The notes beneath the pieces were generated by a model. That model saw only the letters and a list, made by a program, of their open reading frames with translations. It did not search any database and was not told where the DNA came from. Positions 25,942 to 34,697 of a DNA stretch of 64,000 nucleotides are shown here, piece by piece. Position 1 is the stretch's first letter; each line of letters starts with the position of its first letter. The stretch comes from Agrilutibacter niabensis (GTDB lineage Bacteria; Pseudomonadota; Gammaproteobacteria; Xanthomonadales; Xanthomonadaceae), in the NCBI RefSeq assembly GCF_042657165.1, contig NZ_JBHSNJ010000012.1, positions 310,001 through 374,000 of the forward strand, in the 5' to 3' direction. The translations under genes and the position numbers were made by a program.

Positions 25942-27170
25942 GCTTCCTCGAGATCCTGCGCACGGCTGTCTTCGCCCTGCGCGGCAACTGGTTGCGCAGC
26001 GCGCTCACATCGCTCGGCGTGATCATCGGCATCGCAGCCGTGATCGTGATGGTGTCGGTGGGGCAGGGCACGCAGGCGGAGATCGACAAGCTGGTGTCGG
26101 GGCTGGGCTCCAATCGCCTCGACATCGGCGGCGCGGGCGGATTCGGAGGTGGCGGTGCGCGCATCGCCGCAGGCAGCCGCTACACGCTCGACGAAGCCGA
26201 TGCGGAAGCGATCCGCGACGAGATCCCGGAAGTGCAGTACGTCGCGGCGAACCTGCGTGGCGGTATCCAGGTCGTGTACGCGGAAAGCAACTGGTCGACG
26301 CAGTGGCAGGGCGTGCAGCCGGACTACTTCGCCATCAACGGCTGGGAAGTGCAGGACGGCGACGGGTTCGAAACGCGCGACTACAACGGCGGCAAGGTCG
26401 TGATCCTCGGCGAGACGGTGCGACGCGAGCTGTTCGCCGACGAGGATGCGGTCGGCCAGGCCGTTCGCATCGGCCGGGTTCCGTTCATCGTCGCGGGCAT
26501 CCTCAAGCCCAAGGGGCAGGGCGGCTTCGGCCAGGACCAGGACGACGTCGTCCTGGTGCCTCTGGAAACCGCGCGCCGCCGCCTGATGGGCGCCTCGGCA
26601 GTGCCGCCGGGGGCGGTGCAACAGATCGCACTGGGCGTCACGCGCGCGGAGGATGTGGCGTACGTTCAGGGCGAAGTCGAGGGATTGCTGCGCCAGCGGC
26701 ACAGGATCCAACCCGGCGACGACGACGATTTCAGTGTGCGCAACATCGCCGAAGTGGTGGCCACGCGCACGCAGACCACGCGCCTGATGTCCCTGTTGCT
26801 GGGTGCAGTGGCGACGATCTCGCTGATCGTCGGCGGCATCGGGATCATGAACATCATGCTGGTGTCGGTGACCGAGCGGATTCGCGAGATCGGATTGCGC
26901 ATGGCGGTCGGCGCGGGGCCTTCGGACATCCGCCGGCAGTTCCTGGCCGAGGCGATGCTGATCTCGCTGATCGGCGGGGTGATCGGCATCGCGCTGGGCG
27001 CGGCAGGGGCGCTGCTGGTCGGACGCTTCGGCGCGCTGCCGGTGGCTCTGAGCGGACAGGTGGTCGCACTGGCGGCGGGCTTCTCCATCGCCACCGGCCT
27101 GTTTTTCGGCTACTACCCTGCGCGCAAGGCGTCGCAGCTCGATCCGATCGAGGCGTTGCGCCAGCAGTGA
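25938..27170 (+). CDS. MacB-type ABC transporter permease (FtsX domain)
   Basis: A 410-residue permease. TM1 (LRSALTSLGVIIGIAAVIVM) is followed by a large periplasmic MacB core domain (about residues 45-280), then three TM segments of the FtsX domain (ISLIVGGIGIMNIMLVSVTER, LISLIGGVIGIALGAAGALL, and a last segment near FSIATGLFFGYYPARKASQLDP). The TERIREIGLRMAVGA coupling helix is diagnostic. GTG 25938 overlaps the ATPase stop. It works with the preceding adaptor and ATPase, and presumably a TolC-type channel encoded elsewhere, exporting peptides or antibiotics. Confidence 0.95.
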   Translation: MSFLEILRTAVFALRGNWLRSALTSLGVIIGIAAVIVMVSVGQGTQAEIDKLVSGLGSNRLDIGGAGGFGGGGARIAAGSRYTLDEADAEAIRDEIPEVQYVAANLRGGIQVVYAESNWSTQWQGVQPDYFAINGWEVQDGDGFETRDYNGGKVVILGETVRRELFADEDAVGQAVRIGRVPFIVAGILKPKGQGGFGQDQDDVVLVPLETARRRLMGASAVPPGAVQQIALGVTRAEDVAYVQGEVEGLLRQRHRIQPGDDDDFSVRNIAEVVATRTQTTRLMSLLLGAVATISLIVGGIGIMNIMLVSVTERIREIGLRMAVGAGPSDIRRQFLAEAMLISLIGGVIGIALGAAGALLVGRFGALPVALSGQVVALAAGFSIATGLFFGYYPARKASQLDPIEALRQQ

Positions 27171-27233
27171 CCTCGCCAAAAGCCGGCCGCGGGCGGATTA
27201 TGCTTGGCGTCTCGTGAGCCAACCGGGTCCACC

Positions 27234-28244
27234 ATGCACAAGCCAACCATGCGCCACCTTTCCGCGCTGCTGCTCGCACTCGCCACCATGACCGTCCACG
27301 CCGAAGACAAACCGAAGACCGCTCTGGTGCTGCACGGCGGCGCGGGCGTGATCGAGCGCAGCGCACTGAGCGCCGAAGACGAGCGCCAGGTGCGCGATGC
27401 GCTCAATCGCGCGCTCGATGCAGGCAATGCGGTGCTCGCCAAGGGCGGCAGTTCCCTCGACGCGGTGGAAGCGGCCATCGTGGTGCTGGAGGAGTCGCCG
27501 CAGTTCAACGCCGGCAAGGGCGCGGTATTCAATGCCCAGGGCGGGCACGAACTCGATGCCTCGATCATGGAGGGCCACACCCGTCGCGCCGGCGCCGTTG
27601 CCGGCATCACCACCGTGCGCAATCCGATCAAGTTGGCGCGGACGGTGATGGAGCACAGCGAGCACGTGATGCTGGCGGGCCAGGGCGCGGAAAAGTTCGC
27701 CGACAGCCGCCCGGAGATCGAGCGCGTGGCAAACAGCTGGTTCGACACCGAGCGCCGCCGCAAGCAGCTCGAGGCCGCGCAGGCCAAGGAAAAGAGCGGC
27801 GCGGCGATCGTCGAGAAAGGCAAGTATTTCGGTACGGTCGGCGCGGTGGCGCTGGACGCGCAGGGCCACATCGCCGCGGCGACCAGCACCGGTGGCATGA
27901 CCAACAAGCGCTGGGGTCGCGTCGGCGATTCGCCGGTGATCGGTGCCGGCACCTGGGCGGACGAACGCTGCGGCGTGTCGGGCACGGGCTGGGGCGAGTT
28001 CTACATCCGCAATGCGGTCGCGCACGACATCTGTGCACGAGTGGCCTATCGCGGCGACGCCCTGGCCACCGCCGCCGAGGACGTGGTCAACAAGGTGGTC
28101 CCGGCCCATGGCGGCGACGGCGGCGCGATCGCGCTCGATCGCGAGGGCAACATCGCCATGCCGTTCAACACCACGGGCATGTATCGCGCGTGGATCCGCC
28201 CGGACGGATCACGCGGTACGGCGATCTTCCGCGACGACAAGTAG
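27234..28244 (+). CDS. Isoaspartyl peptidase / L-asparaginase (Ntn hydrolase), exported
   Basis: A 336-residue precursor of a plant-type (class II) asparaginase that cleaves isoaspartyl dipeptides. A signal peptide (about 1-22, LSALLLALATMTVHA) indicates periplasmic location. It has VLHGGAGVIER, FNAGKGAVFNAQGGHELDA, and the autocleavage site before Thr201 (KYFGTVGAVALD), which becomes the N-terminal nucleophile of the beta subunit, then STGGMTNKRWGRVGDSPVIG and STGGM-type substrate residues. ATG 27234 is chosen because the signal peptide follows. It is a single gene after the MacB operon. Confidence 0.93.
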   Translation: MHKPTMRHLSALLLALATMTVHAEDKPKTALVLHGGAGVIERSALSAEDERQVRDALNRALDAGNAVLAKGGSSLDAVEAAIVVLEESPQFNAGKGAVFNAQGGHELDASIMEGHTRRAGAVAGITTVRNPIKLARTVMEHSEHVMLAGQGAEKFADSRPEIERVANSWFDTERRRKQLEAAQAKEKSGAAIVEKGKYFGTVGAVALDAQGHIAAATSTGGMTNKRWGRVGDSPVIGAGTWADERCGVSGTGWGEFYIRNAVAHDICARVAYRGDALATAAEDVVNKVVPAHGGDGGAIALDREGNIAMPFNTTGMYRAWIRPDGSRGTAIFRDDK

Positions 28245-28255
28245 CTTGCCAAATT

Positions 28256-28282
28256 GTTCGCCGTGGCGCTGCCGCGGCGAAC
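28256..28282. terminator. Candidate bidirectional hairpin between convergent genes
   Basis: GTTCGCCG at 28256-28263 pairs with CGGCGAAC at 28275-28282 around an 11-base loop. It lies 12 bp after the asparaginase stop and 24 bp after the VOC stop. Neither side has a convincing T-run, so intrinsic termination is uncertain. Confidence 0.3.
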
Positions 28283-28306
28283 GCGGCGGTTGCGCGCGCA
28301 AGCTGG

Positions 28307-28780
28307 TCAGCTGGCAGACGATCCCTGGGTTGCCATTTCCGCCATCGCCTTCTTCATCTCGTCCGGGCTCACGTCGCGGACATGCGTGCCCAGCGTCCAT
28401 TTGTGCCCGAACGGATCGATGACGGTGCCCATGCGGTCGCCCCAGAACTCGTCCTTCACCAGGCGATCGGGTTTCGCGCCGGCATCGACCGCGCGCTGCC
28501 ACGCGGTATCCGCATCCGGGCCATAGATAACGAAACTGGCGGTCGGGCCGCCGCGCTTGTTGGGGCCGAGTGCGTCCATCTCGGGCCATTCGTCCGACAG
28601 CATGAGTTGGGTGTCGCCAATGCGGATCTCGGCGTGGCCGATCTTGCCGCCCATCGGCAGGCGATACAGCTCCTGCGCTCCAAATGCCCTGGCGTAGAAA
28701 TCGAGCGCCTTCGCGGCATCGTCGACGATCAGGTAGGCATTGACCGAGCGGTAACCCTCGGGAACTGGATTCACGGACAT
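28307..28780 (-). CDS. PhnB-like VOC family protein
   Basis: A 157-residue protein of the PhnB/YdaE-type VOC group. It starts NPVPEGYRSVNAYLIVDDAA, then ALDFYARAFGAQELYRLPM, MLSDEWPEMDALGP and FGHKWTLGTHVRDVSPDEM, which is the standard family ending. These proteins are often annotated as glyoxalase-like or PhnB; substrate is unknown. ATG 28780 has AGGAG 8 bp upstream. It stands alone, convergent with the asparaginase gene and divergent from dgkA. Confidence 0.88.
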   Translation of the reverse strand: MSVNPVPEGYRSVNAYLIVDDAAKALDFYARAFGAQELYRLPMGGKIGHAEIRIGDTQLMLSDEWPEMDALGPNKRGGPTASFVIYGPDADTAWQRAVDAGAKPDRLVKDEFWGDRMGTVIDPFGHKWTLGTHVRDVSPDEMKKAMAEMATQGSSAS

Positions 28781-29012
28781 TACGGCGCTCCTGCGGGGGA
28801 AGAAGCCGCAGGCTGCGCCTGCGCGCGTTAGCCCACAATGACCGTAGTTGCCGGTTCGGGCCGGATGCCGGCAGGGGCGGGAACAAGGGGCCTTGTGGCA
28901 GAATCCTTGGTTGATCGCGGCTTCCGGCCGCCTCGCCCGGCCCCGTTCGCGGCCGTCCAGAACATCCGCGCCATGCCCTTTCTCCTTTCCGTAACCACCC
29001 CGGAGCGCCGCC

Positions 29013-29393
29013 ATGGCTGACGCCATCGGTCACCTGCCGCGCCATCCGTCGCGCATCCTCAAGGCTGCCAAGTGGTCCATGCAGGGCCTGCGGGCCGCGT
29101 GGACCCATGAATCCTCCTTCCGGCTCGAGGTCTACCTGTTCGTGATCCTCGCCCCCGTCGGCTGGTGGCTGGGCGCGACGCCCGTCGAGCGGGTGCTGCT
29201 GATCGGCTCGATGCTGCTGGTGCTGAGCATCGAGCTGCTGAACTCGGCAATCGAAGCCGTGATCGAGCGGTACGGCGCGGAATTCCATGAACTCGCCGGC
29301 CGCGCCAAGGACATGGGGTCGGCCGCGGTCTTCGTGCTGATGATGAACGTGCTGCTGGTATGGGGCGTGATCCTCCTTCCGCGCGTCCTGTAA
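29013..29393 (+). CDS. dgkA: Diacylglycerol kinase
   Basis: A 126-residue integral membrane kinase that phosphorylates diacylglycerol to phosphatidate, recycling lipid left by membrane-derived oligosaccharide or LPS modification. Three TM segments follow an amphipathic N-terminus. The signature ELLNSAIEAVIERYGAEFHE and KDMGSAAVFV are present. Length agrees with DgkA (about 120). It is preceded by 232 bp without a gene and followed 62 bp later by the TerC gene. Confidence 0.95.
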   Translation: MADAIGHLPRHPSRILKAAKWSMQGLRAAWTHESSFRLEVYLFVILAPVGWWLGATPVERVLLIGSMLLVLSIELLNSAIEAVIERYGAEFHELAGRAKDMGSAAVFVLMMNVLLVWGVILLPRVL

Positions 29394-29455
29394 TTCACAG
29401 TTTGCCGTGACATGACTGACGGCGGGCCCGCGCCCGTCCAACCGAGAACCTGCAA

Positions 29456-30190
29456 GTGATTGAGCTGCTGAGCGACCCGCAAACCTGGATCACCCTGATC
29501 ACCCTGAGCGCGATCGAGATCGTGCTCGGCATCGACAACCTGGTGTTCATCTCGATCGCCGTGAGCAAGCTGCCGCTGGTGCAGCGCGAGAAGGCGCGAA
29601 AGTTCGGCATCGCGGTCGCCTGCATCACGCGCGTTGCGCTGCTGCTGACACTGGCCTGGCTGGCTGGCCTCACCCACGACCTGTTCTCCATCTTCGGGAT
29701 GGGGATCTCCGTCCGCGACCTGGTGCTGATCCTCGGCGGCGTATTCCTGCTGGTGAAGGGCACGGCCGAGATCAAGGACCTGATCATTGGCGAAGCCGAA
29801 TCCGAAGACATCCATACCCGGCCGGCGGTGTCGTTCATGGGCGTGATCGCGCAGATCGCGGTGATCGACATCGTGTTCTCGCTGGACTCGGTCATCGCGG
29901 CGGTCGGCATGGCCAACCAGACCCCGGTGATGGTCGCCGCGATCCTGCTGGCGGTGGCGGTGATGCTGATGGCCGCCACGCCGCTGGGCCACTTCATCGA
30001 ACGCAACCCGACCATCAAGATGCTGGCGCTGGCGTTCATCGTGCTGGTCGGCGTGTACCTGATCGCCGACGGCTTCGAGCTGCATATTCCGAAGGGCTAC
30101 ATCTACGGCGCCATGGGCTTCTCGGCGCTGGTGGAATGCCTCAACCTGTGGGCCAAGCGCAATGCGCAGCGGCAGGTGATGGCGGAGTAA
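29456..30190 (+). CDS. TerC/YkoY family integral membrane protein
   Basis: A 244-residue protein with seven or so TM segments. The conserved acidic TM motifs SAIEIVLGIDNLVFISI and VFSLDSVIAAVGM are hallmarks of the TerC family, implicated in metal (notably Mn) export and tellurite resistance. The N-terminus IELLSDPQTWITLITL is typical of the YgdQ/YjbE-like members. It starts at GTG 29456. Transcribed with or after dgkA; no riboswitch was recognised upstream. Confidence 0.88.
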   Translation: MIELLSDPQTWITLITLSAIEIVLGIDNLVFISIAVSKLPLVQREKARKFGIAVACITRVALLLTLAWLAGLTHDLFSIFGMGISVRDLVLILGGVFLLVKGTAEIKDLIIGEAESEDIHTRPAVSFMGVIAQIAVIDIVFSLDSVIAAVGMANQTPVMVAAILLAVAVMLMAATPLGHFIERNPTIKMLALAFIVLVGVYLIADGFELHIPKGYIYGAMGFSALVECLNLWAKRNAQRQVMAE

Positions 30191-30202
30191 CCGGGTCCCT
30201 GC

Positions 30203-30220
30203 CCGCCGCACCTGCGGCGG
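30203..30220 (+). terminator. Hairpin after the TerC gene, possible terminator
   Basis: CCGCCGC at 30203-30209 pairs perfectly with GCGGCGG at 30214-30220 across a 4-base loop, 12 bp past the TerC stop. No T-tract follows, so it may be a Rho-independent terminator only weakly or an attenuating hairpin. Confidence 0.3.
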
Positions 30221-30297
30221 TCAGGCTTCATCACGCGGCCTTAATTCCGGCCGATGCTGCAATGCGCTACGTCAACCCGCCAACCCAGGGAACTCCC

Positions 30298-30957
30298 ATG
30301 CGCAAGGTCCTCATGACGCTGGTCCTGCTCGTGCTCGCCGGCACGCTCAGCGGCTGCGGTTACAACAGCATCCAGCAGAAGGACGAAGCGGTTAAGGCCG
30401 CTTGGTCGCAGGTGCTCAACGTGTACAAGCGACGTGCCGACCTGGTGCCGAACCTGGTCGCCACCGTGCGCGGCTACGCCAGCCACGAACAGCAGGTGCT
30501 CACCCAGGTGACCGAAGCGCGTTCGAAGGTCGGCAGCATCAACGTCAACGCGGATGACCCGGCTTCGCTGCAGCAGTTCCAGCAGGCCCAGGGGGAGTTG
30601 CAGAGCGCGATCGGGCGCCTGCTGGTGGTCAGCGAGAACTACCCGCAGCTCAAGGCCGACCAGAACTTCCTGCAACTGCAGGCGCAACTGGAAGGCACCG
30701 AGAACCGGATCACGGTCGAACGCCAGCGCTACATCGGCACGGTGCAGGACTACAACACCTTCATTCGTTCGTTCCCGCAGAACCTCACCGCGATGATGTT
30801 CGGCTACAAGACCAAGCCGAACTTCACCGTCGAGAATGAAGCGCAGATCCAGGAAGCGCCGAAGGTCGACTTCGGCCAGCCCGCGCAGCAGGCCCCGGCA
30901 CAACAGCCGCCTGCCCAGCAGCCGCCTGCACAGCAGCCGGCCCCGTCGGGCGGCTGA
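30298..30957 (+). CDS. LemA family lipoprotein
   Basis: A 219-residue LemA-fold protein. The N-terminal signal ends in a lipobox (GTLSGC), so it should be lipid-anchored. The core has VLNVYKRRADLVPNLVATVR, SHEQQVLTQVTEARS and LKADQNFLQLQAQLEGTENRI, then FPQNLTAMMFGYKTKPNF. A Gln/Pro-rich low-complexity tail (about 195-219) follows. LemA's molecular role is unknown. It leads a set with two TPM-domain proteins, an arrangement common in proteobacteria. ATG 30298 is preferred to an upstream in-frame ATG that would spoil the signal peptide. Confidence 0.9.
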   Translation: MRKVLMTLVLLVLAGTLSGCGYNSIQQKDEAVKAAWSQVLNVYKRRADLVPNLVATVRGYASHEQQVLTQVTEARSKVGSINVNADDPASLQQFQQAQGELQSAIGRLLVVSENYPQLKADQNFLQLQAQLEGTENRITVERQRYIGTVQDYNTFIRSFPQNLTAMMFGYKTKPNFTVENEAQIQEAPKVDFGQPAQQAPAQQPPAQQPPAQQPAPSGG

Positions 30958-30976
30958 GCCCGAGGCGTAATTCCTG

Positions 30977-31885
30977 ATGCTGCGGCGTTTTGTCGCGCTG
31001 ATCGTGTTGCTGCTCGCCTGCGCGGTTGCGCAGGCGCAGCAGCTTGCGCCGGTTCCGCCGCTCACCGGTCCCGTCATCGACACCACGATGACCCTGGACG
31101 CGACGACGAAGCAACGACTCGAGGCACAGGCGCTCGCCTTGCAGCAACGCAAGGGCAGCCAGCTCCTGGTCCTGGTCATCCCGACCACCGAACCGGAAGA
31201 CATCGCGCAGTACGCGACACGCGCCTTCGACCAGTACAAGCTCGGGCGCACCGGTACCAATGACGGCCTGCTGTTGGTGGTTGCCAAGAACGATCGCCGC
31301 GCGCGCATCGAAGTCGGGTACGGCCTGGAAGGCGCGATTCCCGATGCCACCGCGATCCGCGTCATCACCGAGTACATGACGCCGAAGTTCCGTGCCGGCG
31401 ACTTCAACGGCGGCCTCATCGATGCGACGGGCGCACTGGTCAAGCTCGTCGATGGCGAGCCGTTGCCGGCGCCGCTGGTCGAGGAACGTCCCCGCGGCGG
31501 CAATGCGGGCGGAGGCTTCATATTTGCCCTGTTCGCTGCCTTCATAGTCGCCCAGATTGCGCGCGCCCTCCTCAACCCGGTGCCCTCGTTCCTGCGCGGA
31601 ATCATCGGTGGCGCGGCGGCCGGTGGCGTCGCATGGCTGATCGGATCGGTGCTGACCGGTGGCATCGGTGCGCTCATCGGCTTCTTCATGGGGCTCGCCA
31701 GCCTGCCCAGCGGCCGCTATGCGAGCGATCGCAGCTGGGGCGGCTTTGGCGGCGGCGGAGGCTGGGGCGGCGGCGGAGGCTGGGGCGGCGGTGGCTTTGG
31801 CGGCGGTAGCGGCGGCGGCGGCGGCGGCGGGTGGTCCGGTGGTGGCGGCATGAGCGGGGGCGGTGGCGCCTCCGGCAGCTGGTAG
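30977..31885 (+). CDS. TPM-domain membrane protein (YgcG-like) with glycine-rich tail
   Basis: A 302-residue protein. Signal peptide about 1-20 (ALIVLLLACAVAQA). The extracytoplasmic TPM domain (about 30-150) has LVLVIPTTEPEDIAQYATRAF and NDGLLLVVAKNDRRARIEVGYGLEG. A hydrophobic helical region (about 180-240) is followed by a Gly/Trp/Ser-rich tail from about 255 to the end. This matches the YgcG family. The domain was once called phosphatase-like (TPM_phosphatase) but bacterial function is open. It follows LemA by 19 bp; the partner gene follows. Confidence 0.88.
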   Translation: MLRRFVALIVLLLACAVAQAQQLAPVPPLTGPVIDTTMTLDATTKQRLEAQALALQQRKGSQLLVLVIPTTEPEDIAQYATRAFDQYKLGRTGTNDGLLLVVAKNDRRARIEVGYGLEGAIPDATAIRVITEYMTPKFRAGDFNGGLIDATGALVKLVDGEPLPAPLVEERPRGGNAGGGFIFALFAAFIVAQIARALLNPVPSFLRGIIGGAAAGGVAWLIGSVLTGGIGALIGFFMGLASLPSGRYASDRSWGGFGGGGGWGGGGGWGGGGFGGGSGGGGGGGWSGGGGMSGGGGASGSW

Positions 31886-31894
31886 GAGCCTGTG

Positions 31895-32383
31895 ATGCGA
31901 TTGCTCAAGCATCTGTTCGCCATGCCATCGCAGCGGTTGTTCTCGGCCGACGCCCTGCAGCGCATCGCCACGGCTATCGCCAAGAGCGAGGCGCGCCACA
32001 CCGGTGAAGTCCGCTTCGCGGTCGAGAGCGCCCTGCATCCGCGTGCCGTGCTCGCGGGCATGCAGGCGCGCGACCGCGCGCAGGAAGTCTTCGCCCAGTT
32101 GCGCGTGTGGGACACACGTGCCAACAACGGCGTGTTGCTCTACCTGCTGCTGGCCGACCACCGCATCGAGATCGTCGCCGATCGCGGTTTCGCTGGCCTG
32201 GTGAGCGCCGAGCAGTGGCGGGGCGCTTGCCAGTTGGTGGAGGAGCGGCTGAAGGCGGGAGAACCCGAAGCGGCCGTGCTGCGTGGCATGGAGGCCCTGT
32301 CGGCGCTGGTCGAAGCGCATTTCCCGCGCGAAGCGGGCTACGTCGACGAGAACGAACTGCCGGACGAGCCGCACCTGCTGTAG
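31895..32383 (+). CDS. TPM-domain protein, second copy
   Basis: A 162-residue protein with a TPM domain and no clear signal peptide. It shows FSADALQRIATAIAKSEARH, HTGEVRFAVESALHPR, FAQLRVWDTRANNGVLLYLL and HRIEIVADRGFAGLV. It lies 9 bp after the glycine-rich TPM gene; GGAG is 7 bp before ATG 31895, and an adjacent GTG at 31892 is less likely. The LemA/TPM/TPM trio is likely one functional unit at the envelope, whose activity I cannot state. Confidence 0.85.
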   Translation: MRLLKHLFAMPSQRLFSADALQRIATAIAKSEARHTGEVRFAVESALHPRAVLAGMQARDRAQEVFAQLRVWDTRANNGVLLYLLLADHRIEIVADRGFAGLVSAEQWRGACQLVEERLKAGEPEAAVLRGMEALSALVEAHFPREAGYVDENELPDEPHLL

Positions 32384-32476
32384 CGCGGATCACAGTCGAT
32401 TTTTTCGCCCGGGACGGGTGGGGCGGGCCTGCCCTGCGGCACAATAGCCGCATCCCTCGCGGAGCGATGTCCCGGC

Positions 32477-33382
32477 ATGACCGTATTGCACCAGATCGAC
32501 CCGATCGCCCTCGACCTCGGCACTTGGAACCTGCCCCTGCTCGGAAGCGTGCACCCGCAGATCCACTGGTACGGATTCATGTACCTGCTGGCCTTCGCCA
32601 CGGCATGGTGGCTCGGCCAGCAGCGCGTGCGGGCGGGACGCCTGCCGGGCGTCAACCAGCAGGACTATGGCGACCTCGTCTTCTACGGCGCACTCGGCGT
32701 GGTGCTGGGCGGGCGGCTCGGCTACATCCTGTTCTACGACCTGCCGACCTACCTCGACCAGCCGTTGCAGGTGTTCAAGATCTGGCAGGGTGGAATGAGC
32801 TTCCACGGAGGGCTGCTCGGCGTCGTTTTCGCCGCGTGGTGGTGGTCGCGCAAGCACCGGCTGCATCTGTTCGACACCGTCGATTTCGTCGCGCCACTGG
32901 TGCCGCCCGGCCTCGGTTTCGGTCGCCTGGGCAACTACATCAACGGCGAGTTGTGGGGCAAGCCCACCGACGCGGGATGGGGCGTGGTGTTTCCGACCGA
33001 CCCGGCGCTGCAGGGGATGTCGATGCAGCAGATCCAGTCGCAGTTCGCCAGCGGCGCGCTGGACCAGTTCGCGCGCCACCCGTCGCAGCTGTACCAGGCC
33101 GGGCTCGAGGGCCTCGCCATGTTCGCGGTGCTGTGGTGGTACTCGCGCAGGCCGCGGCCGCGTTACGCGGTCTCGGGTGTGTTCGCGTTGCTGTATGGCG
33201 TGTTCCGCTTCATCGTCGAATTCGTGCGCGTGCCGGATGCGCAGCTCGGCGACCACGGTTATCTCGCCTTCGGCTGGCTGACGATGGGGCAGGTGCTCAG
33301 CCTGCCGCTGATCGTCCTGGGACTGTTCTGGCTGTGGCTGTCGCGGCGTTCGCCCACGCTGCGACCCGCCTTGACGCATTGA
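32477..33382 (+). CDS. lgt: Prolipoprotein diacylglyceryl transferase
   Basis: A 301-residue inner-membrane enzyme that attaches diacylglycerol to the lipobox cysteine of prolipoproteins. Seven TM segments are predicted. HPQIHWYGFMYLLAF at the N-terminus, GGMSFHGGLLG, and the signature GFGRLGNYINGELWG are diagnostic; FRFIVEFVRVPDAQLG follows near the C-terminus. It precedes thyA by 13 bp, the lgt-thyA order found in many proteobacteria. Confidence 0.97.
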   Translation: MTVLHQIDPIALDLGTWNLPLLGSVHPQIHWYGFMYLLAFATAWWLGQQRVRAGRLPGVNQQDYGDLVFYGALGVVLGGRLGYILFYDLPTYLDQPLQVFKIWQGGMSFHGGLLGVVFAAWWWSRKHRLHLFDTVDFVAPLVPPGLGFGRLGNYINGELWGKPTDAGWGVVFPTDPALQGMSMQQIQSQFASGALDQFARHPSQLYQAGLEGLAMFAVLWWYSRRPRPRYAVSGVFALLYGVFRFIVEFVRVPDAQLGDHGYLAFGWLTMGQVLSLPLIVLGLFWLWLSRRSPTLRPALTH

Positions 33383-33395
33383 GGAGACTCATCCG

Positions 33396-34190
33396 ATGAA
33401 GCAATACCTCGAGCTCCTTCGCCACGTGCTCGAACACGGCGCGGAAAAATCCGATCGCACCGGTACCGGCACGCGGAGCGTGTTCGGCTGGCAGATGCGT
33501 TTCGACCTGGGCGAAGGCTTCCCGCTGGTCACGACCAAGAAGCTGCACCTGCGCTCGATCGTGCACGAGTTGCTGTGGTTCCTGCAGGGCGAAACCAATA
33601 TCGCCTACCTCAAGGACAACAAGGTATCGATCTGGGACGAATGGGCCGATGCCGATGGCGAGCTCGGACCCGTCTACGGCAAGCAGTGGCGGCGCTGGGC
33701 CGGTGCCGATGGCGGCGAGATCGACCAGATCAGATGGGTCGTCGAGGAGATCAGGCGCAATCCCGATTCGCGACGCCTGATCGTGTCCGCCTGGAACGTC
33801 GCCGACCTGCCGCGCATGGCGCTCATGCCGTGCCACACCATGTTCCAGTTCTACGTTGCCGACGGCAAGCTCAGCTGCCAGCTTTACCAGCGCAGCGGCG
33901 ACATCTTCCTTGGCGTGCCCTTCAACATTGCCAGTTATGCGCTGCTGACGCACATGGTCGCGCAGGTGTGCGGACTTGGCGTGGGCGACTTCGTGCATAC
34001 GCTGGGTGATGCGCACCTGTATTCGAACCACTTCGACCAGGCGCGCGAACAGCTGTCGCGCGAGCCGCGCGCGTTGCCGCAGCTGGTGTTGAACCCTGAA
34101 GTGCGCGACATCTTCGGCTTCAACTACGACGACATCCGCATCGAGAACTACGACCCGGCACCGGCGATCAAGGCGCCGGTGGCGGTCTGA
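33396..34190 (+). CDS. thyA: Thymidylate synthase
   Basis: A 264-residue enzyme, the same length as the E. coli protein, methylating dUMP with methylene-THF. Catalytic Cys146 is in LMPCHTMFQFYV, with DRTGTGTRSVFGWQMRFDL at the N-terminus, DEWADADGELGPVYGKQWR, and YQRSGDIFLGVPFNIASYA. GAGGAG lies upstream of the ATG. folA follows 3 bp later, so the two folate-cycle genes are cotranscribed with lgt. Confidence 0.98.
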   Translation: MKQYLELLRHVLEHGAEKSDRTGTGTRSVFGWQMRFDLGEGFPLVTTKKLHLRSIVHELLWFLQGETNIAYLKDNKVSIWDEWADADGELGPVYGKQWRRWAGADGGEIDQIRWVVEEIRRNPDSRRLIVSAWNVADLPRMALMPCHTMFQFYVADGKLSCQLYQRSGDIFLGVPFNIASYALLTHMVAQVCGLGVGDFVHTLGDAHLYSNHFDQAREQLSREPRALPQLVLNPEVRDIFGFNYDDIRIENYDPAPAIKAPVAV

Positions 34191-34193
34191 CGC

Positions 34194-34697
34194 ATGGACC
34201 TTGTGCTGGTCGCGGCACTGGATCGCCGCAATGCCATCGGTCGCGACAACGACCTGCCCTGGCGATTGCCCGATGACCTCAAGCGCTTCAAGGCGCTGAC
34301 ACTTGGCAAGCCGGTGCTGATGGGACGCAAGACCGCGCAGTCGCTTGGCCGTGCGTTGCCAGGGCGGCTGAACCTGGTGCTGACGCGTTCGGGGCAGGTG
34401 CCGTTCGACGGGATGCAGGCGGTGGCATCGCTGGAGGCGGCGCGGCACGCCGCCAGTGACGCTGGTGCGGTGGAGCTGTGCGTGATCGGCGGCGGCGAGA
34501 TCTACGCGCTATGCCTGCCGTTGGCGACGCGCATGCACCTGACCCACGTCGACACCCTGGTGGAAGGCGCCGATGCGTTCTTCCCGAATTTCGACGCCGC
34601 GCAATGGCGGGCCACCGCACGCGAAGCGCACGCCGCGGACGCCAGGCACGGTTTCGATTTCGAATTCGTCGACTACGAACGGATCGGCGTTACGTAG
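34194..34697 (+). CDS. folA: Dihydrofolate reductase
   Basis: A 167-residue enzyme regenerating THF consumed by ThyA. Key parts are AIGRDNDLPWRLPDDL with the catalytic acid Asp28 (E. coli Asp27 position), VLMGRKTAQSLGRALPGR, LCVIGGGEIYALCLPLA and LTHVDT. The 3' end overlaps convergent apaH by 8 bp (34690-34697). Confidence 0.96.
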   Translation: MDLVLVAALDRRNAIGRDNDLPWRLPDDLKRFKALTLGKPVLMGRKTAQSLGRALPGRLNLVLTRSGQVPFDGMQAVASLEAARHAASDAGAVELCVIGGGEIYALCLPLATRMHLTHVDTLVEGADAFFPNFDAAQWRATAREAHAADARHGFDFEFVDYERIGVT

